The notes under the pieces: generated by a model | What the model was told of the DNA's origin: nothing | The model's input: the letters and a program-made list of their open reading frames with translations, nothing else | The model's database searches: none | Assembly: GCA_002483765.1 (NCBI GenBank) | Contig: DLIO01000020.1 | Coordinates: forward strand, 1-47,688 | Source: Lentisphaeria bacterium UBA7640 | Lineage (GTDB): Bacteria > Verrucomicrobiota > Lentisphaeria > Victivallales > Victivallaceae | Reading direction: 5' to 3' | Length of the DNA stretch: 47,688 nucleotides | Made by a program: the position numbers and the translations under genes | Shown here: positions 25,002-33,095 of the stretch, one piece after another | Numbering within the stretch: the first letter of the stretch is position 1 | Layout of the letters: each line of letters starts with the position of its first letter

Positions 25002-26181
25002 CTCCTTTCTCCTCCTCATCGCCATTCGGTGGATTGGGTAGAATATGAAGTCGTCGCCCAATACGCGGAAAACGCAACAAAATAGAAGTACCCTTACCTT
25101 CGCGAGTTTGTAGCGAGATTGAGGCGCCGTGTTCGCGCATCACACGGTTGACAATCATCATGCCGATGCCCGAACCGTGAGGTTTAGTGGTGTGATATGG
25201 AAGAAATAACTTTCCAAGCTCACTGGCACTAATGCCATGCCCCGTATCTGCAAATTCTAAAGTTACAAAATCATCACTGTAATCATAGCTTACTCGCAGC
25301 GTACCGCCTTCAGGCATAGCCTGAATAGCGTTTTTAATTATATTGTAAAATGTCTGCTTTAATTGTGCGGTGTCGCCAGCAATCACGGGAATAGCCTCGG
25401 AATGCTCCAAATTAATGTTGACACTACGATTTTCAATTTCCTGGCTCATGAAGAGCAAAGTTTCTTGAACTATAATTTTAAGGTCAACTGGCATCATCTG
25501 AGGCTTACCGGGGCGAATGGCGTGCAAGAATTGATTAATAATATTATCAAGACGTTCAACCTCACTACGCGCAACGCCAGCCATTTCAATAGCATCGGCA
25601 CGGTTAAAATCATCTCCAGATTCAATCAGCTCCTGTTGCAATAATTGTAAATTAAGGTACAAACTATTCAACGGATTTCCGATTTCATGCGCGACTTCGG
25701 TCGCGAGCATTGATATCGCGCGGTCAGTTTCCGCCTCCATCTCTCTTATTTTATTGGTGCGTGATTCGGTGATATCGCGTAGGATCACCGTGCCCAGTCC
25801 ATCCTCAGCACCGTGCGGCATCAGACAAAAATGGACGTAGCGATGAACTGGATAAAGTATCTCGACTTCTTGGCTAGACAAACGTACCCACTCATCCTCA
25901 TCAAGTTCCATGATTCGGCGCCAATCAACGTTTTGTAGGAATTGCGATAAACGTATCTTATCCAAGTTTTTGGGTAGTCCCAAAATTTCAGTCGCGGCAT
26001 GGTTGTGGTAAACAATGCGAAGCTGGCGGTCAATAACCAAAATCCCTTCCTGCATGGCGTCCAATAACGAATCAAGGAAACCTTTTTCATGATAAATTTT
26101 AAGCAAGAACGACTGTAAGTTTCTTGAGTCCAATGAATCAACTCGTTCAATCAGACGTTCAATAAAACTAGATTTTGACAT
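24994..26181 (-). CDS. NtrB-like PAS histidine kinase
   Basis: Soluble (no transmembrane segment) sensor histidine kinase. The start at 26181 (MSKSSF, 395 residues) is supported by GGGAG 9 bases upstream; the frame is open to 26277 but that stretch carries a direct repeat. Seen: a PAS domain (ILVIDRQLRIVYHNHAATEILG, in pieces, about 45-150), the dimerisation helix with phospho-acceptor His165 (VAHEIGNPLNSLY), N-box (NIIKNAIQAM), G1 (FADTGHGIS) and G2 (GSGIGMMIVNRVM). All catalytic boxes are intact. It heads an operon with the TIM-barrel gene and the NtrC-type regulator, its evident partner. Being cytosolic, it should sense an internal signal through PAS or a protein partner. Confidence 0.92.
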   Translation of the reverse strand: MSKSSFIERLIERVDSLDSRNLQSFLLKIYHEKGFLDSLLDAMQEGILVIDRQLRIVYHNHAATEILGLPKNLDKIRLSQFLQNVDWRRIMELDEDEWVRLSSQEVEILYPVHRYVHFCLMPHGAEDGLGTVILRDITESRTNKIREMEAETDRAISMLATEVAHEIGNPLNSLYLNLQLLQQELIESGDDFNRADAIEMAGVARSEVERLDNIINQFLHAIRPGKPQMMPVDLKIIVQETLLFMSQEIENRSVNINLEHSEAIPVIAGDTAQLKQTFYNIIKNAIQAMPEGGTLRVSYDYSDDFVTLEFADTGHGISASELGKLFLPYHTTKPHGSGIGMMIVNRVMREHGASISLQTREGKGTSILLRFPRIGRRLHILPNPPNGDEEEKGDE

Positions 26182-26195
26182 GATACTATTCTCCC

Positions 26196-26223
26196 ATTTG
26201 GCACATGGGTCAATTTGGCACAT
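26196..26223 (-). repeat. Direct repeat ATGTGCCAAAT x2 upstream of kinase start
   Basis: On the minus strand ATGTGCCAAAT occurs at 26223-26213 and 26206-26196 (17-base period), ending 15 bases before the kinase ATG. It overlaps the likely leader and could be a regulator or RNA-binding site. It is short, so chance duplication is not excluded. Confidence 0.5.
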
Positions 26224-26354
26224 CAAGACACGATTTTCAAGTAAAAGTCTACAAATAGATATAAACTCAAAAGTCATTTCGAGGTTTTAGAAAAGTGGGA
26301 TACCAAATAATCTGAAAGCCTTAAAAAACAAGCCTCTTACTCCCGCTCAATAAA

Positions 26355-26374
26355 ATCATTACGCTGATAATGAT
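26355..26374 (-). terminator. Possible weak terminator of symporter gene 2
   Basis: On the minus strand ATCATTA (26374-26368), loop TCAGCG, TAATGAT (26361-26355), then TTTTATT. The 7-bp stem is AT-rich, so efficiency would be low. It is the third of three hairpins after the stop codon. Confidence 0.4.
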
Positions 26375-26415
26375 CTTTTTCGTGGCGATGCACTTCACGT
26401 TGAATGCTTAAAGCC

Positions 26416-26442
26416 AGCCAGCATATGGATACTATGCTGGCT
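26416..26442. other. Hairpin downstream of symporter gene 2
   Basis: A perfect 10-bp stem, AGCCAGCATA (26416-26425) with TATGCTGGCT (26433-26442), and a 7-base loop. No T-run on the minus strand follows, so it may be a 3'-end stabiliser or part of a composite terminator. Confidence 0.6.
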
Positions 26443-26448
26443 TATAAG

Positions 26449-26481
26449 CCTTAGCGGCTGCTTCAAAACAGCGCGCTAAGG
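26449..26481. other. Second hairpin downstream of symporter gene 2
   Basis: A perfect 8-bp stem, CCTTAGCG (26449-26456) with CGCTAAGG (26474-26481), and a 17-base loop. It is 40 bases from the symporter stop codon and 6 bases from the first hairpin. Confidence 0.5.
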
Positions 26482-26521
26482 ATTTTAGGGTAAGACTCAA
26501 ATATATTTACTTTGAATTTCT

Positions 26522-28969
26522 TTAGTCTTCCTTAGAAGTGCCATCCGGTGCAGTTTTATCGAGCTCAATACGCTCTTCTGCTTCAGCAACTACTGCCAAA
26601 TCAGCCAAGCTTACATGGCCTTCGACCCGACCATCATCCAAGACATTGGGGCCGCCGACTCGTGCGTCTAATCGTTGATATAAGCGGATCAGATCACGCG
26701 TACCGCAGATGCCGAACCAGAAAACGGTGACAACCGCATTTAACCCCATAACATAGATATAATCGATCCAGAACCAGTTAGCCCACCAATGTTTTGGCCA
26801 CGGTGAGATCAGGTTCCAGACGATGAATCCTACGAACACAATACCGAATCGGAAGATAAAACTCCAGGCAAAAACACTCCAAGCCAAAATTTTATCCCCA
26901 CGGGTATAATTTTCCTGGATACCCAAAATCTTAGACCATGCCCATTTTGTTTTGACATAACGTGGCCCGTCTCCGGTATGATAGATTCCGCGATGAAACA
27001 GTCGATCCATATTAAAGGGTTTTTTACAGGTCAGCAATGAGACTGAAACATAGAGCACAACAGAAATAACCAGTGCAAGAAAATAGATTTCTTGTGAATT
27101 AACTGGAAAATTCATGGCAGTAACGCGCCAGACGATAATGGGTTCGAAAGGGCCCGAGAGCGTTTTGAAAACATTCGAAGTTGCTTCTACTAAATTATTG
27201 CGTTCGAGCCAAGGATAAAGCGATCCAGCCCAAAAATGTTGTGCTAAAATCCCTGCTGTCGCAATGGATGATCCTATAGACAAAGCAGCCCAAGCGCCAG
27301 CAGTCGTACCGCGTCTCCAGTAAAGCCCAAAGACAATAACTGCCCCAGCGCCACCAAGCCATATCGCCCCAGTAATGGCGAAAAACATCATAATGTAGTC
27401 TACCTGTGCAAAGATGCTACTAAATACAAAAGCAAACATAGCGACACAAGCTATAGTCACGCGCAGAGCAGTTAGATGCGTTTTGGGCGACTTAAACGCC
27501 TTCCCACGTATCGGCAAAATCACGTCCTGAACAATAATACTACCCCAGCTATGCATATAAGTAGTATCAGTACTGATCATCAAGAAAATTGCAATTGCGC
27601 AGAGCACGCCAGTAACTCCAACTGGCAACATATAGCGCAAAGTGAGTGGAACGCGCATCTGATTGTGAATAGTCATCATACTTTTGTGTGAACCAGGGTC
27701 TTCCTCTTTAAGCGTCGCTAGCCGTTCGTCCACTTCTATCGCGGACAAATTATTAGTATCCCACTTAATTAATCCTTTTCGTCGTAAAGCGTGAATGTCA
27801 GACATGTTGGTATCACTACGTTTAAGCGCATGGGCTGCAAAATTATCCTCGCCAAGTAGCGAAATCTCGTTCAACAATTTAGCTTGTTTGGGTGAACTTT
27901 TATCTAATTTTTCACGTGCTGCCGAACTCCGCGCAGCTTCGGTCAGAGTTATTTCTCCAGAGTATTCAGGAGACATCTCCGTCATGGCCGTTTGTACCAA
28001 TTCTTGACGGATAGGAATAAGTTTATCGATGAAATTCGGGCTGTGCCAGATGGTGAAAGCGCCGATGGCCAATAATGGATAAAGCATAATATTAAAAGCT
28101 GAACGCCAAGTCCCGAGCATCTGCCCCATTTTCTGTTCGTGTGCGTTCAGTGCGGCCGCATTATAACCTTGCGTGCCGGACCATGCCATGCGATTAAATA
28201 CACTACCGATAATACCAACAAAGACGTAAAAGAGGTTAAACGTTCGAAGTTTGCTGACGTCGAACGGATTAAGCATACTCATTCCGGGTTCGCGATCTAA
28301 CAACGCAGGCGCCATGTCATCAAACCAGGAAAAACGCATCAGGATTGCGATAACGACAATTGCCATCAGTGGATAATTGAGCAAGCCTTGAACACAATCA
28401 CAAACCATAACTGTAATTTGTCCGCCTAGGGTAATAATCACAACCGCAATCGACAAAAACAGCAACATAACGACATGGAAAGTTGACCATGTCATACCTA
28501 AAAAATCGAAGTTTTGCGGAAAACTACAATAATAAACGATAAAGCGTGCCGATACGGCTGGGAAAATTGCGTAATTGACTACACCGGAAAGACTTTGTAG
28601 AATAGCGGCAAAAATTCGAAACTTCCGACTGTAACGCATTTCGAAAAACTGACCCATAGTCATCGCCCGTGATTCTCTGAAGCGGTAAATACAGTAACCA
28701 GTCAAGCCCATAAACAAACCAATTGGGGCAGTTATTCCACTCCAGAACTGAAAAGCGAAGCCACTATTGTAATACATTTCAAAAATTGCCACTAAGCTGA
28801 CCAAGCCCATTCCTGCTTCGCCGCTGGCAACAGAAACCACGTAACGACCGGCAACTCGGCCAGCGGTCAGAAAGTCGGCAACGCCCGTTACATAGCGACG
28901 TGTTCGTAACCCTATAGTTAACACAATTAATAGCGGCACAGTAACGATTACCCAGTCAATCCAATGCAT
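26522..28969 (-). CDS. Sodium:solute symporter family protein (long form, paralog 2)
   Basis: Same architecture as the protein at 6217: the N-terminal MHWIDW, FLTAGRVAGRYVV, ASGEAGMGLVSL, TMGQFFEMRY and LGGQITVMVCDCVQG blocks are nearly identical, and the C-terminal tail has NVLDDGRVEGHVSLADL. At 815 residues it is 48 longer, mostly because the hydrophilic insert (about residues 308-445) is larger and shows little resemblance to that of paralog 1 (SAAREKLDKSSPKQ, ALRRKGLIKWD, RLATLKEEDPGSHK). This suggests a fast-evolving insert on a conserved transporter core. The start follows AGGAG. It is divergent from rpsO (267-base gap). Substrate unknown. Confidence 0.88.
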   Translation of the reverse strand: MHWIDWVIVTVPLLIVLTIGLRTRRYVTGVADFLTAGRVAGRYVVSVASGEAGMGLVSLVAIFEMYYNSGFAFQFWSGITAPIGLFMGLTGYCIYRFRESRAMTMGQFFEMRYSRKFRIFAAILQSLSGVVNYAIFPAVSARFIVYYCSFPQNFDFLGMTWSTFHVVMLLFLSIAVVIITLGGQITVMVCDCVQGLLNYPLMAIVVIAILMRFSWFDDMAPALLDREPGMSMLNPFDVSKLRTFNLFYVFVGIIGSVFNRMAWSGTQGYNAAALNAHEQKMGQMLGTWRSAFNIMLYPLLAIGAFTIWHSPNFIDKLIPIRQELVQTAMTEMSPEYSGEITLTEAARSSAAREKLDKSSPKQAKLLNEISLLGEDNFAAHALKRSDTNMSDIHALRRKGLIKWDTNNLSAIEVDERLATLKEEDPGSHKSMMTIHNQMRVPLTLRYMLPVGVTGVLCAIAIFLMISTDTTYMHSWGSIIVQDVILPIRGKAFKSPKTHLTALRVTIACVAMFAFVFSSIFAQVDYIMMFFAITGAIWLGGAGAVIVFGLYWRRGTTAGAWAALSIGSSIATAGILAQHFWAGSLYPWLERNNLVEATSNVFKTLSGPFEPIIVWRVTAMNFPVNSQEIYFLALVISVVLYVSVSLLTCKKPFNMDRLFHRGIYHTGDGPRYVKTKWAWSKILGIQENYTRGDKILAWSVFAWSFIFRFGIVFVGFIVWNLISPWPKHWWANWFWIDYIYVMGLNAVVTVFWFGICGTRDLIRLYQRLDARVGGPNVLDDGRVEGHVSLADLAVVAEAEERIELDKTAPDGTSKED

Positions 28970-29236
28970 AAAAACTCCTAGTTTTGTCAGTTTGTAGATT
29001 ATTTATTTTATAAATGAAAGTTAAATATTAGACCACTTATGGTCTTTTGCAATAGCAAAAAACAATAAATCAGGAAATATGTTTTAATCCACCGATATTT
29101 TATCGATTTTTTGTAAGTTTGTTTGTAATTTATCGAATACGATGGTATTTGTAATAGCTTAATCAAGACGGTTTGACAGTATGGTTCTTAGCCTGAGTAC
29201 CAAAGCTTGCAAACCCGTAACTAAAGGAAAAACATT

Positions 29237-29500
29237 ATGGACAAGGCAGCTAAAACCGGCATTATCAGTAAATTCGCACGCCAAGAAGGCGACACCGGCT
29301 CACCTGAAGTACAAGTCGCGGTTCTTACTCAACGGATCAAAGAACTAACCGAACATCTTCAGAAAAACAAAAAAGACAACAGCACTCGTCACGGTCTTTT
29401 GATGATGGTCAGCCGTCGTCGTACATTGCTCAAATATCTCAGCAAAGAGAATCGCGAGCGTTACCTCTCACTGACTACTGAACTTGGAATCCGTCGCTAA
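29237..29500 (+). CDS. rpsO: 30S ribosomal protein S15
   Basis: Primary 16S rRNA-binding protein of the small subunit platform. The 87 residues match the family length and show the conserved GDTGSPEVQVAVLTQRI, LTEHL, HGLLMMVSRRRTLLKYL and LGIRR blocks. AAAGGA precedes the ATG. It is followed by a strong terminator, then a long hairpin, then pnp, the classical rpsO-pnp order. The 267 bases upstream contain TTGACA (29172-29177) without a good -10 at proper spacing, and a small AGACCA/TGGTCT hairpin (29030-29045). Confidence 0.98.
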   Translation: MDKAAKTGIISKFARQEGDTGSPEVQVAVLTQRIKELTEHLQKNKKDNSTRHGLLMMVSRRRTLLKYLSKENRERYLSLTTELGIRR

Positions 29501-29529
29501 TTTTAAGCATGGAATAGATTTGATAATAC

Positions 29530-29571
29530 CGGGCCTGATGCAAATGTTGTGTCAGGCTCGTTTGTTTTTTT
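29530..29571 (+). terminator. Intrinsic terminator between rpsO and pnp
   Basis: CGGGCCTGA (29530-29538) pairs with TCAGGCTCG (29552-29560), nine pairs with one G:U, followed by a run of T's (29561-29571) broken by one G. It starts 30 bases after the rpsO stop codon. If read-through is partial it would set the ratio of S15 to PNPase. Confidence 0.88.
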
Positions 29572-29578
29572 AAGTGTT

Positions 29579-29659
29579 GATGTTTTTTGTGGAATGTCTG
29601 CGACAACAGGTTCTGGAGTGTTCCGGGGGTTGTTGTCGCGATTCCGCAGTTTGAACATC
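29579..29659 (+). promoter_or_regulatory. Long stem-loop in the pnp leader
   Basis: An 81-base foldback: base GATGTT/AACATC, then TGGAAT with ATTCC.CA (one bulge), then a perfect 9-bp stem GCGACAACA (29600-29608) with TGTTGTCGC (29631-29639), and an apical CTGGA/TCCGG. In E. coli a hairpin at this place is cut by RNase III and then mediates PNPase autoregulation (known for that species); the same role here is inference. Confidence 0.65.
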
Positions 29660-29756
29660 ATTTTTGTAAAAGGAAGTTGGAATAAAATAACGAGGTTATT
29701 TTGTAACAGTTTCTAAAATCTCCGCAAAATGCGGAAACCCAAAGGAAAAGGATATT

Positions 29757-31868
29757 ATGTCCGAAGAAAAAGTTGTTTGTCAAATTGCGGAAGACCGCAG
29801 TATTGAAATCACGACCGGTAAATTGGCCAATTTGGCCAGTGGTTCTTGCGTATTGCGCATGGGCGAAACGAATTTATTGGTCACCTGTTGTTCTGGAGCG
29901 GCGCGTCCTGGCGTTGACTTCCTCGCTCTAACCGTTGATTATCGTGAAAAATATAGCGCGGCTGGCAAATTCCCAGGGGGCTTTATTAAACGTGAAGGCC
30001 GTCCGAGCGATCACGAAATCCTAACCTGTCGTATGGCTGACCGCCCAGTGCGCCCGCTATTTCCTAAAGGTTTCTTTGATGAGATCCAGATTCAGGGCTT
30101 ACTACTTAGCGCGGATGGCGTCAACAATCCAGATATTCTAATGATTCTCGGGACTTCAGTTGCCTTGACGCTTTCCGATTTGCCTTTTGCTGGACCGATT
30201 GGTGCAGTACGCGTCGGTTATGTTGATGGTCAATTTGTTGCCAATCCAACCAATGCTGAAATGTCAAAAAGCTCGTTAGAATTGATTTATGCCGGGTTGG
30301 CTGACAAAGTAATTATGATCGAAGGCGACGCTGACGAAATCTCAGAACAGATGCTGGCTGACGCAATGCGCTTTGCGAACGAAGTGGTAAAAAAGCAGAT
30401 CGCTGCTCAAGTTGAGTTGGCTAGCAAAGCCGGCAAAGCGAAAAAAACACCAACACTTCATCTCGTGCCTGAAGAGCTCGAAAATGCATTAAAAGAATTC
30501 TGCAAAGATCGTATCGAAGCAGTTTGTACCGTTCCAGGTAAAGCAGAGCGTTTCGAAGCGATGAACGTATTGTCTGGTGAAGCTAAAATTGCATTGAAAC
30601 CACAATTTGAAGCTATTCCAGAGTTTGACTTGGAAGTAAACAAAGCGATGGATGATCTGGTTTGCGAAACCACTAGAAGTCTTATTCTGGAAAAACAATT
30701 CCGTCCCGATGGGCGCGGTATTGAAGATCTTCGTCAGATTACTGCTGAAGTCGACGTTCTCCCAGTAGTTCACGGTTCTGGCCTTTTCGCTAGGGGAGAA
30801 ACCCAAGGATTGGTCATCGCTACACTCGGTGGCGAGAAAGATGCACAAGATTATGACTCAATCACTGCCGGTGGCGAAGCAAGACAGAGCAAACGTTTTT
30901 ACTTGCATTATAATTTCCCGAACTTCAGTGTCGGCGAAGTTGGTCGCATTATGGGGCCAGGTCGGCGTGAAATTGGCCATGGCAATCTCGCAGAACGTTC
31001 AGTTGCCAAGGTAATTCCTAAAGATTTCCCGTATGTTGTGCGTTGTGTTTCTGAAACCATGGCTTCTAACGGTTCAACCTCAATGGCTGCAGTTTGCGGC
31101 GCAACTCTCGCGTTGATGGACGCCGGAGTGCCTATTACCGCTCCGGTTGCGGGAATCTCTTGCGGTTTAGTAACTGATGGCAAGGGCAAAGAACTGTTAT
31201 TGACTGACATTATTGGCGCAGAAGACCATTTCGGCGATATGGATTTCAAGATTTGCGGAACGCGTACCGGAATTACTGGTTTCCAACTCGACCTAAAACT
31301 GCCAGGAGTTGACATTGACATACTTTGTCAGGGAATGGAACGCAATCGAGTATCGCGTTTGAAAATCCTTGATATTATTGAAGCATGTTTGCCGGCTCCA
31401 CGTGAACAGATCAGTCCACGCGCACCACATATTGCCGTGCTTAAAATTAACCCTGAAAAAATCGGCGCATTGATCGGTCCTGGTGGCAAAAACATTAAAG
31501 CAATTACTGAAGAGACCAAATCTTCGATAGATGTCACCGATGACGGCGTTGTCAAAATCCTCGCCCCGAATCACGATTATTTGGAAGAAGCCAAGGCACG
31601 CGTTCTTGGATTCACTGCTGAAGCAGAAATCGGTAAAATATATCGTGGCAAGGTTATCAGCGTCAAAGATTTCGGCGCATTTGTAGAAATCCTCCCAGGT
31701 ATGGAAGGTTTGTTACATATTTCCGAAATGGCTGATTATCGCGTTAAAATGGTTACCGATATCTGTAACGAAGGCGACAACGTCACCGTTAAGGTTATTG
31801 ATGTCGAACCATCTTCCGGTAAGATCCGCTTGAGTCGCAAAGCTGCGCTACAAGAACTCGGCGAATAA
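29757..31868 (+). CDS. pnp: Polyribonucleotide nucleotidyltransferase (PNPase)
   Basis: 3'-5' phosphorolytic exoribonuclease, trimer core of the RNA degradosome. The 703 residues contain two RNase PH domains (about 10-230 and 315-545; FLALTVDYREK, RPDGRGIEDLR, HYNFPNFSVGE), the helical linker between them, a KH domain with the GxxG loop IGPGGKNI (about 575-582) and a C-terminal S1 domain (GKVISVKDFGAFVEILPGMEG). All parts are present at normal length. The ribosome site is AAAGGAAAAGG. The leader holds the hairpin at 29579-29659. Copy 4 of the dispersed palindrome begins 20 bases after the stop codon. Confidence 0.97.
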   Translation: MSEEKVVCQIAEDRSIEITTGKLANLASGSCVLRMGETNLLVTCCSGAARPGVDFLALTVDYREKYSAAGKFPGGFIKREGRPSDHEILTCRMADRPVRPLFPKGFFDEIQIQGLLLSADGVNNPDILMILGTSVALTLSDLPFAGPIGAVRVGYVDGQFVANPTNAEMSKSSLELIYAGLADKVIMIEGDADEISEQMLADAMRFANEVVKKQIAAQVELASKAGKAKKTPTLHLVPEELENALKEFCKDRIEAVCTVPGKAERFEAMNVLSGEAKIALKPQFEAIPEFDLEVNKAMDDLVCETTRSLILEKQFRPDGRGIEDLRQITAEVDVLPVVHGSGLFARGETQGLVIATLGGEKDAQDYDSITAGGEARQSKRFYLHYNFPNFSVGEVGRIMGPGRREIGHGNLAERSVAKVIPKDFPYVVRCVSETMASNGSTSMAAVCGATLALMDAGVPITAPVAGISCGLVTDGKGKELLLTDIIGAEDHFGDMDFKICGTRTGITGFQLDLKLPGVDIDILCQGMERNRVSRLKILDIIEACLPAPREQISPRAPHIAVLKINPEKIGALIGPGGKNIKAITEETKSSIDVTDDGVVKILAPNHDYLEEAKARVLGFTAEAEIGKIYRGKVISVKDFGAFVEILPGMEGLLHISEMADYRVKMVTDICNEGDNVTVKVIDVEPSSGKIRLSRKAALQELGE

Positions 31869-31888
31869 TTACCGAAATCTAGCTTCTA

Positions 31889-31919
31889 AATTCGCGCGCG
31901 CATAATGCGCGCGCGAATT
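31889..31919 (+). repeat. Dispersed GCGCGC palindrome, copy 4 (after pnp)
   Basis: The most regular copy: AATTCGCGCGCGC (31889-31901) and GCGCGCGCGAATT (31907-31919) are perfectly complementary around ATAAT. The preceding AGCTTCTA is shared with copy 2. No T-run follows. Confidence 0.88.
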
Positions 31920-31990
31920 ACAAGATAGCAGTTACAATAAATAATTCACAAACCACACGCCATACCCGGCTGATTGTAAATTGATAAAAT

Positions 31991-33091
31991 ATGCCAGAGA
32001 TCAACGACATCTTTAAAAGTATCGAACAGGGTATTGAGCCCAATGATGAGGCGCTAAAGCAGTTACTGGAACTTGAAGATCCAATTCAGCTAAAACGCCT
32101 TTTTGATATTGCTTACAATATAAAAACCAATCACGTAGGACGCGTAGTCTATTTCCGTGGATTAATCGAACTCAGCAATATCTGTAGTAAAGATTGTTTG
32201 TACTGTGGGATCCGCAAAAGTAATCACAAGGTCAAACGTTTTGTACTAGAAAAACAGGAAATTGTCGAAGAAGCGCTATGGGCACTGAAAAGCCGTTACG
32301 GCTCGGTAGTGTTACAAAGCGGCGAACGCAGTGATCCTGAATTTGCCGATTTCATTGAAGATGCCCTTCGTGAGATTACCCACCGTTCAGAAGGGAAACT
32401 CGGTATTACGCTTTCCCTAGGCGAACAATCTCTCGAAACTTATCAACGTTGGTTTGCCGCAGGTGCGCAGCGCTACTTATTGCGTATCGAAGCTTCTGAC
32501 CCTGAACTTTATAACAAACTTCATCCTGCCGGACATTCGTATCAGGAACGCGTCGAATGCTTGCGGCGACTTCAGCAAGCTGGTTTTCAAACTGGCACTG
32601 GGGTGATGATTGGCTTGCCTTACCAAACAACTGAAAACCTAATTCATGACTTGCGTTTTTTTCAAAAAATCGATATCGATATGATCGGCATGGGTCCGTA
32701 TCTGGTTCACCCAGATACTCCGCTAGCCGAAGCAATGCCAGAATTCAAACGGATTCGCGAACGCCAACTGGTGCTCGGTTTAAAAATGATCGCGTGCGCG
32801 CGCATTCTGCTTAAAGATATCAACATCGCGTCAACCACCGCGCTTCAAGCTCTTGACGTGAGCGGCCGTCAGCAAGGAATATTAGCTGGCGCAAATGTCA
32901 TGATGCCTAACATTACGGATACGCGCTATCGTGCTGGCTACCAGCTTTATCTCGACAAGCCAGGACTCAATGAAAATTCTGAAGAATCGAAAATCGCATT
33001 AGAAAAATCTATTTACGCTATTGGAGAGACTATCGGTTACGACCAATGGGGCAACTCTAAACACTTTTACCAACGAACGGGGAAGAAATAA
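31991..33091 (+). CDS. hydE: [FeFe]-hydrogenase maturase HydE (radical SAM)
   Basis: Radical-SAM enzyme needed to build the H-cluster of [FeFe]-hydrogenase. The 366 residues show the cluster motif CSKDCLYC (Cys65, 69, 72; CX3CX2C) after RGLIELSNI, then VVLQSGE, GITLSLGEQ, RYLLRIEASDPELYNKLHP, MIGLPYQT, MIGMGPYLVHPDTPLA, ASTTALQALD and GANVMMPN, all matching the HydE pattern (PylB and BioB are relatives but lack this set). No good Shine-Dalgarno precedes the ATG. hydF, hydG and the hydrogenase are not in the window. The aminotransferase gene starts 4 bases later, so the two are probably one operon. Implies an anaerobic, hydrogen-metabolising host. Confidence 0.9.
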   Translation: MPEINDIFKSIEQGIEPNDEALKQLLELEDPIQLKRLFDIAYNIKTNHVGRVVYFRGLIELSNICSKDCLYCGIRKSNHKVKRFVLEKQEIVEEALWALKSRYGSVVLQSGERSDPEFADFIEDALREITHRSEGKLGITLSLGEQSLETYQRWFAAGAQRYLLRIEASDPELYNKLHPAGHSYQERVECLRRLQQAGFQTGTGVMIGLPYQTTENLIHDLRFFQKIDIDMIGMGPYLVHPDTPLAEAMPEFKRIRERQLVLGLKMIACARILLKDINIASTTALQALDVSGRQQGILAGANVMMPNITDTRYRAGYQLYLDKPGLNENSEESKIALEKSIYAIGETIGYDQWGNSKHFYQRTGKK

Positions 33092-33095
33092 AATT

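Larger units (their letters stand above)
26182..26521. other. Intergenic region between symporter 2 and kinase operon
   Basis: 340 bases, with both flanking genes on the minus strand. It contains three hairpins within 130 bases of the symporter stop codon and, next to the kinase start, two copies of an 11-base direct repeat. No coding frame other than the in-frame upstream extension of the kinase is plausible. Confidence 0.55.

Noticed and set aside
24999..25061. Longer start for the TIM-barrel gene (25061)
   Set aside because: The extra 20 residues lie wholly inside the kinase gene, and a strong ribosome site precedes the ATG at 25001.
29172..29200. TTGACA as the rpsO -35 box
   Set aside because: No acceptable -10 hexamer occurs 16-18 bases downstream (AGTACC at 17).
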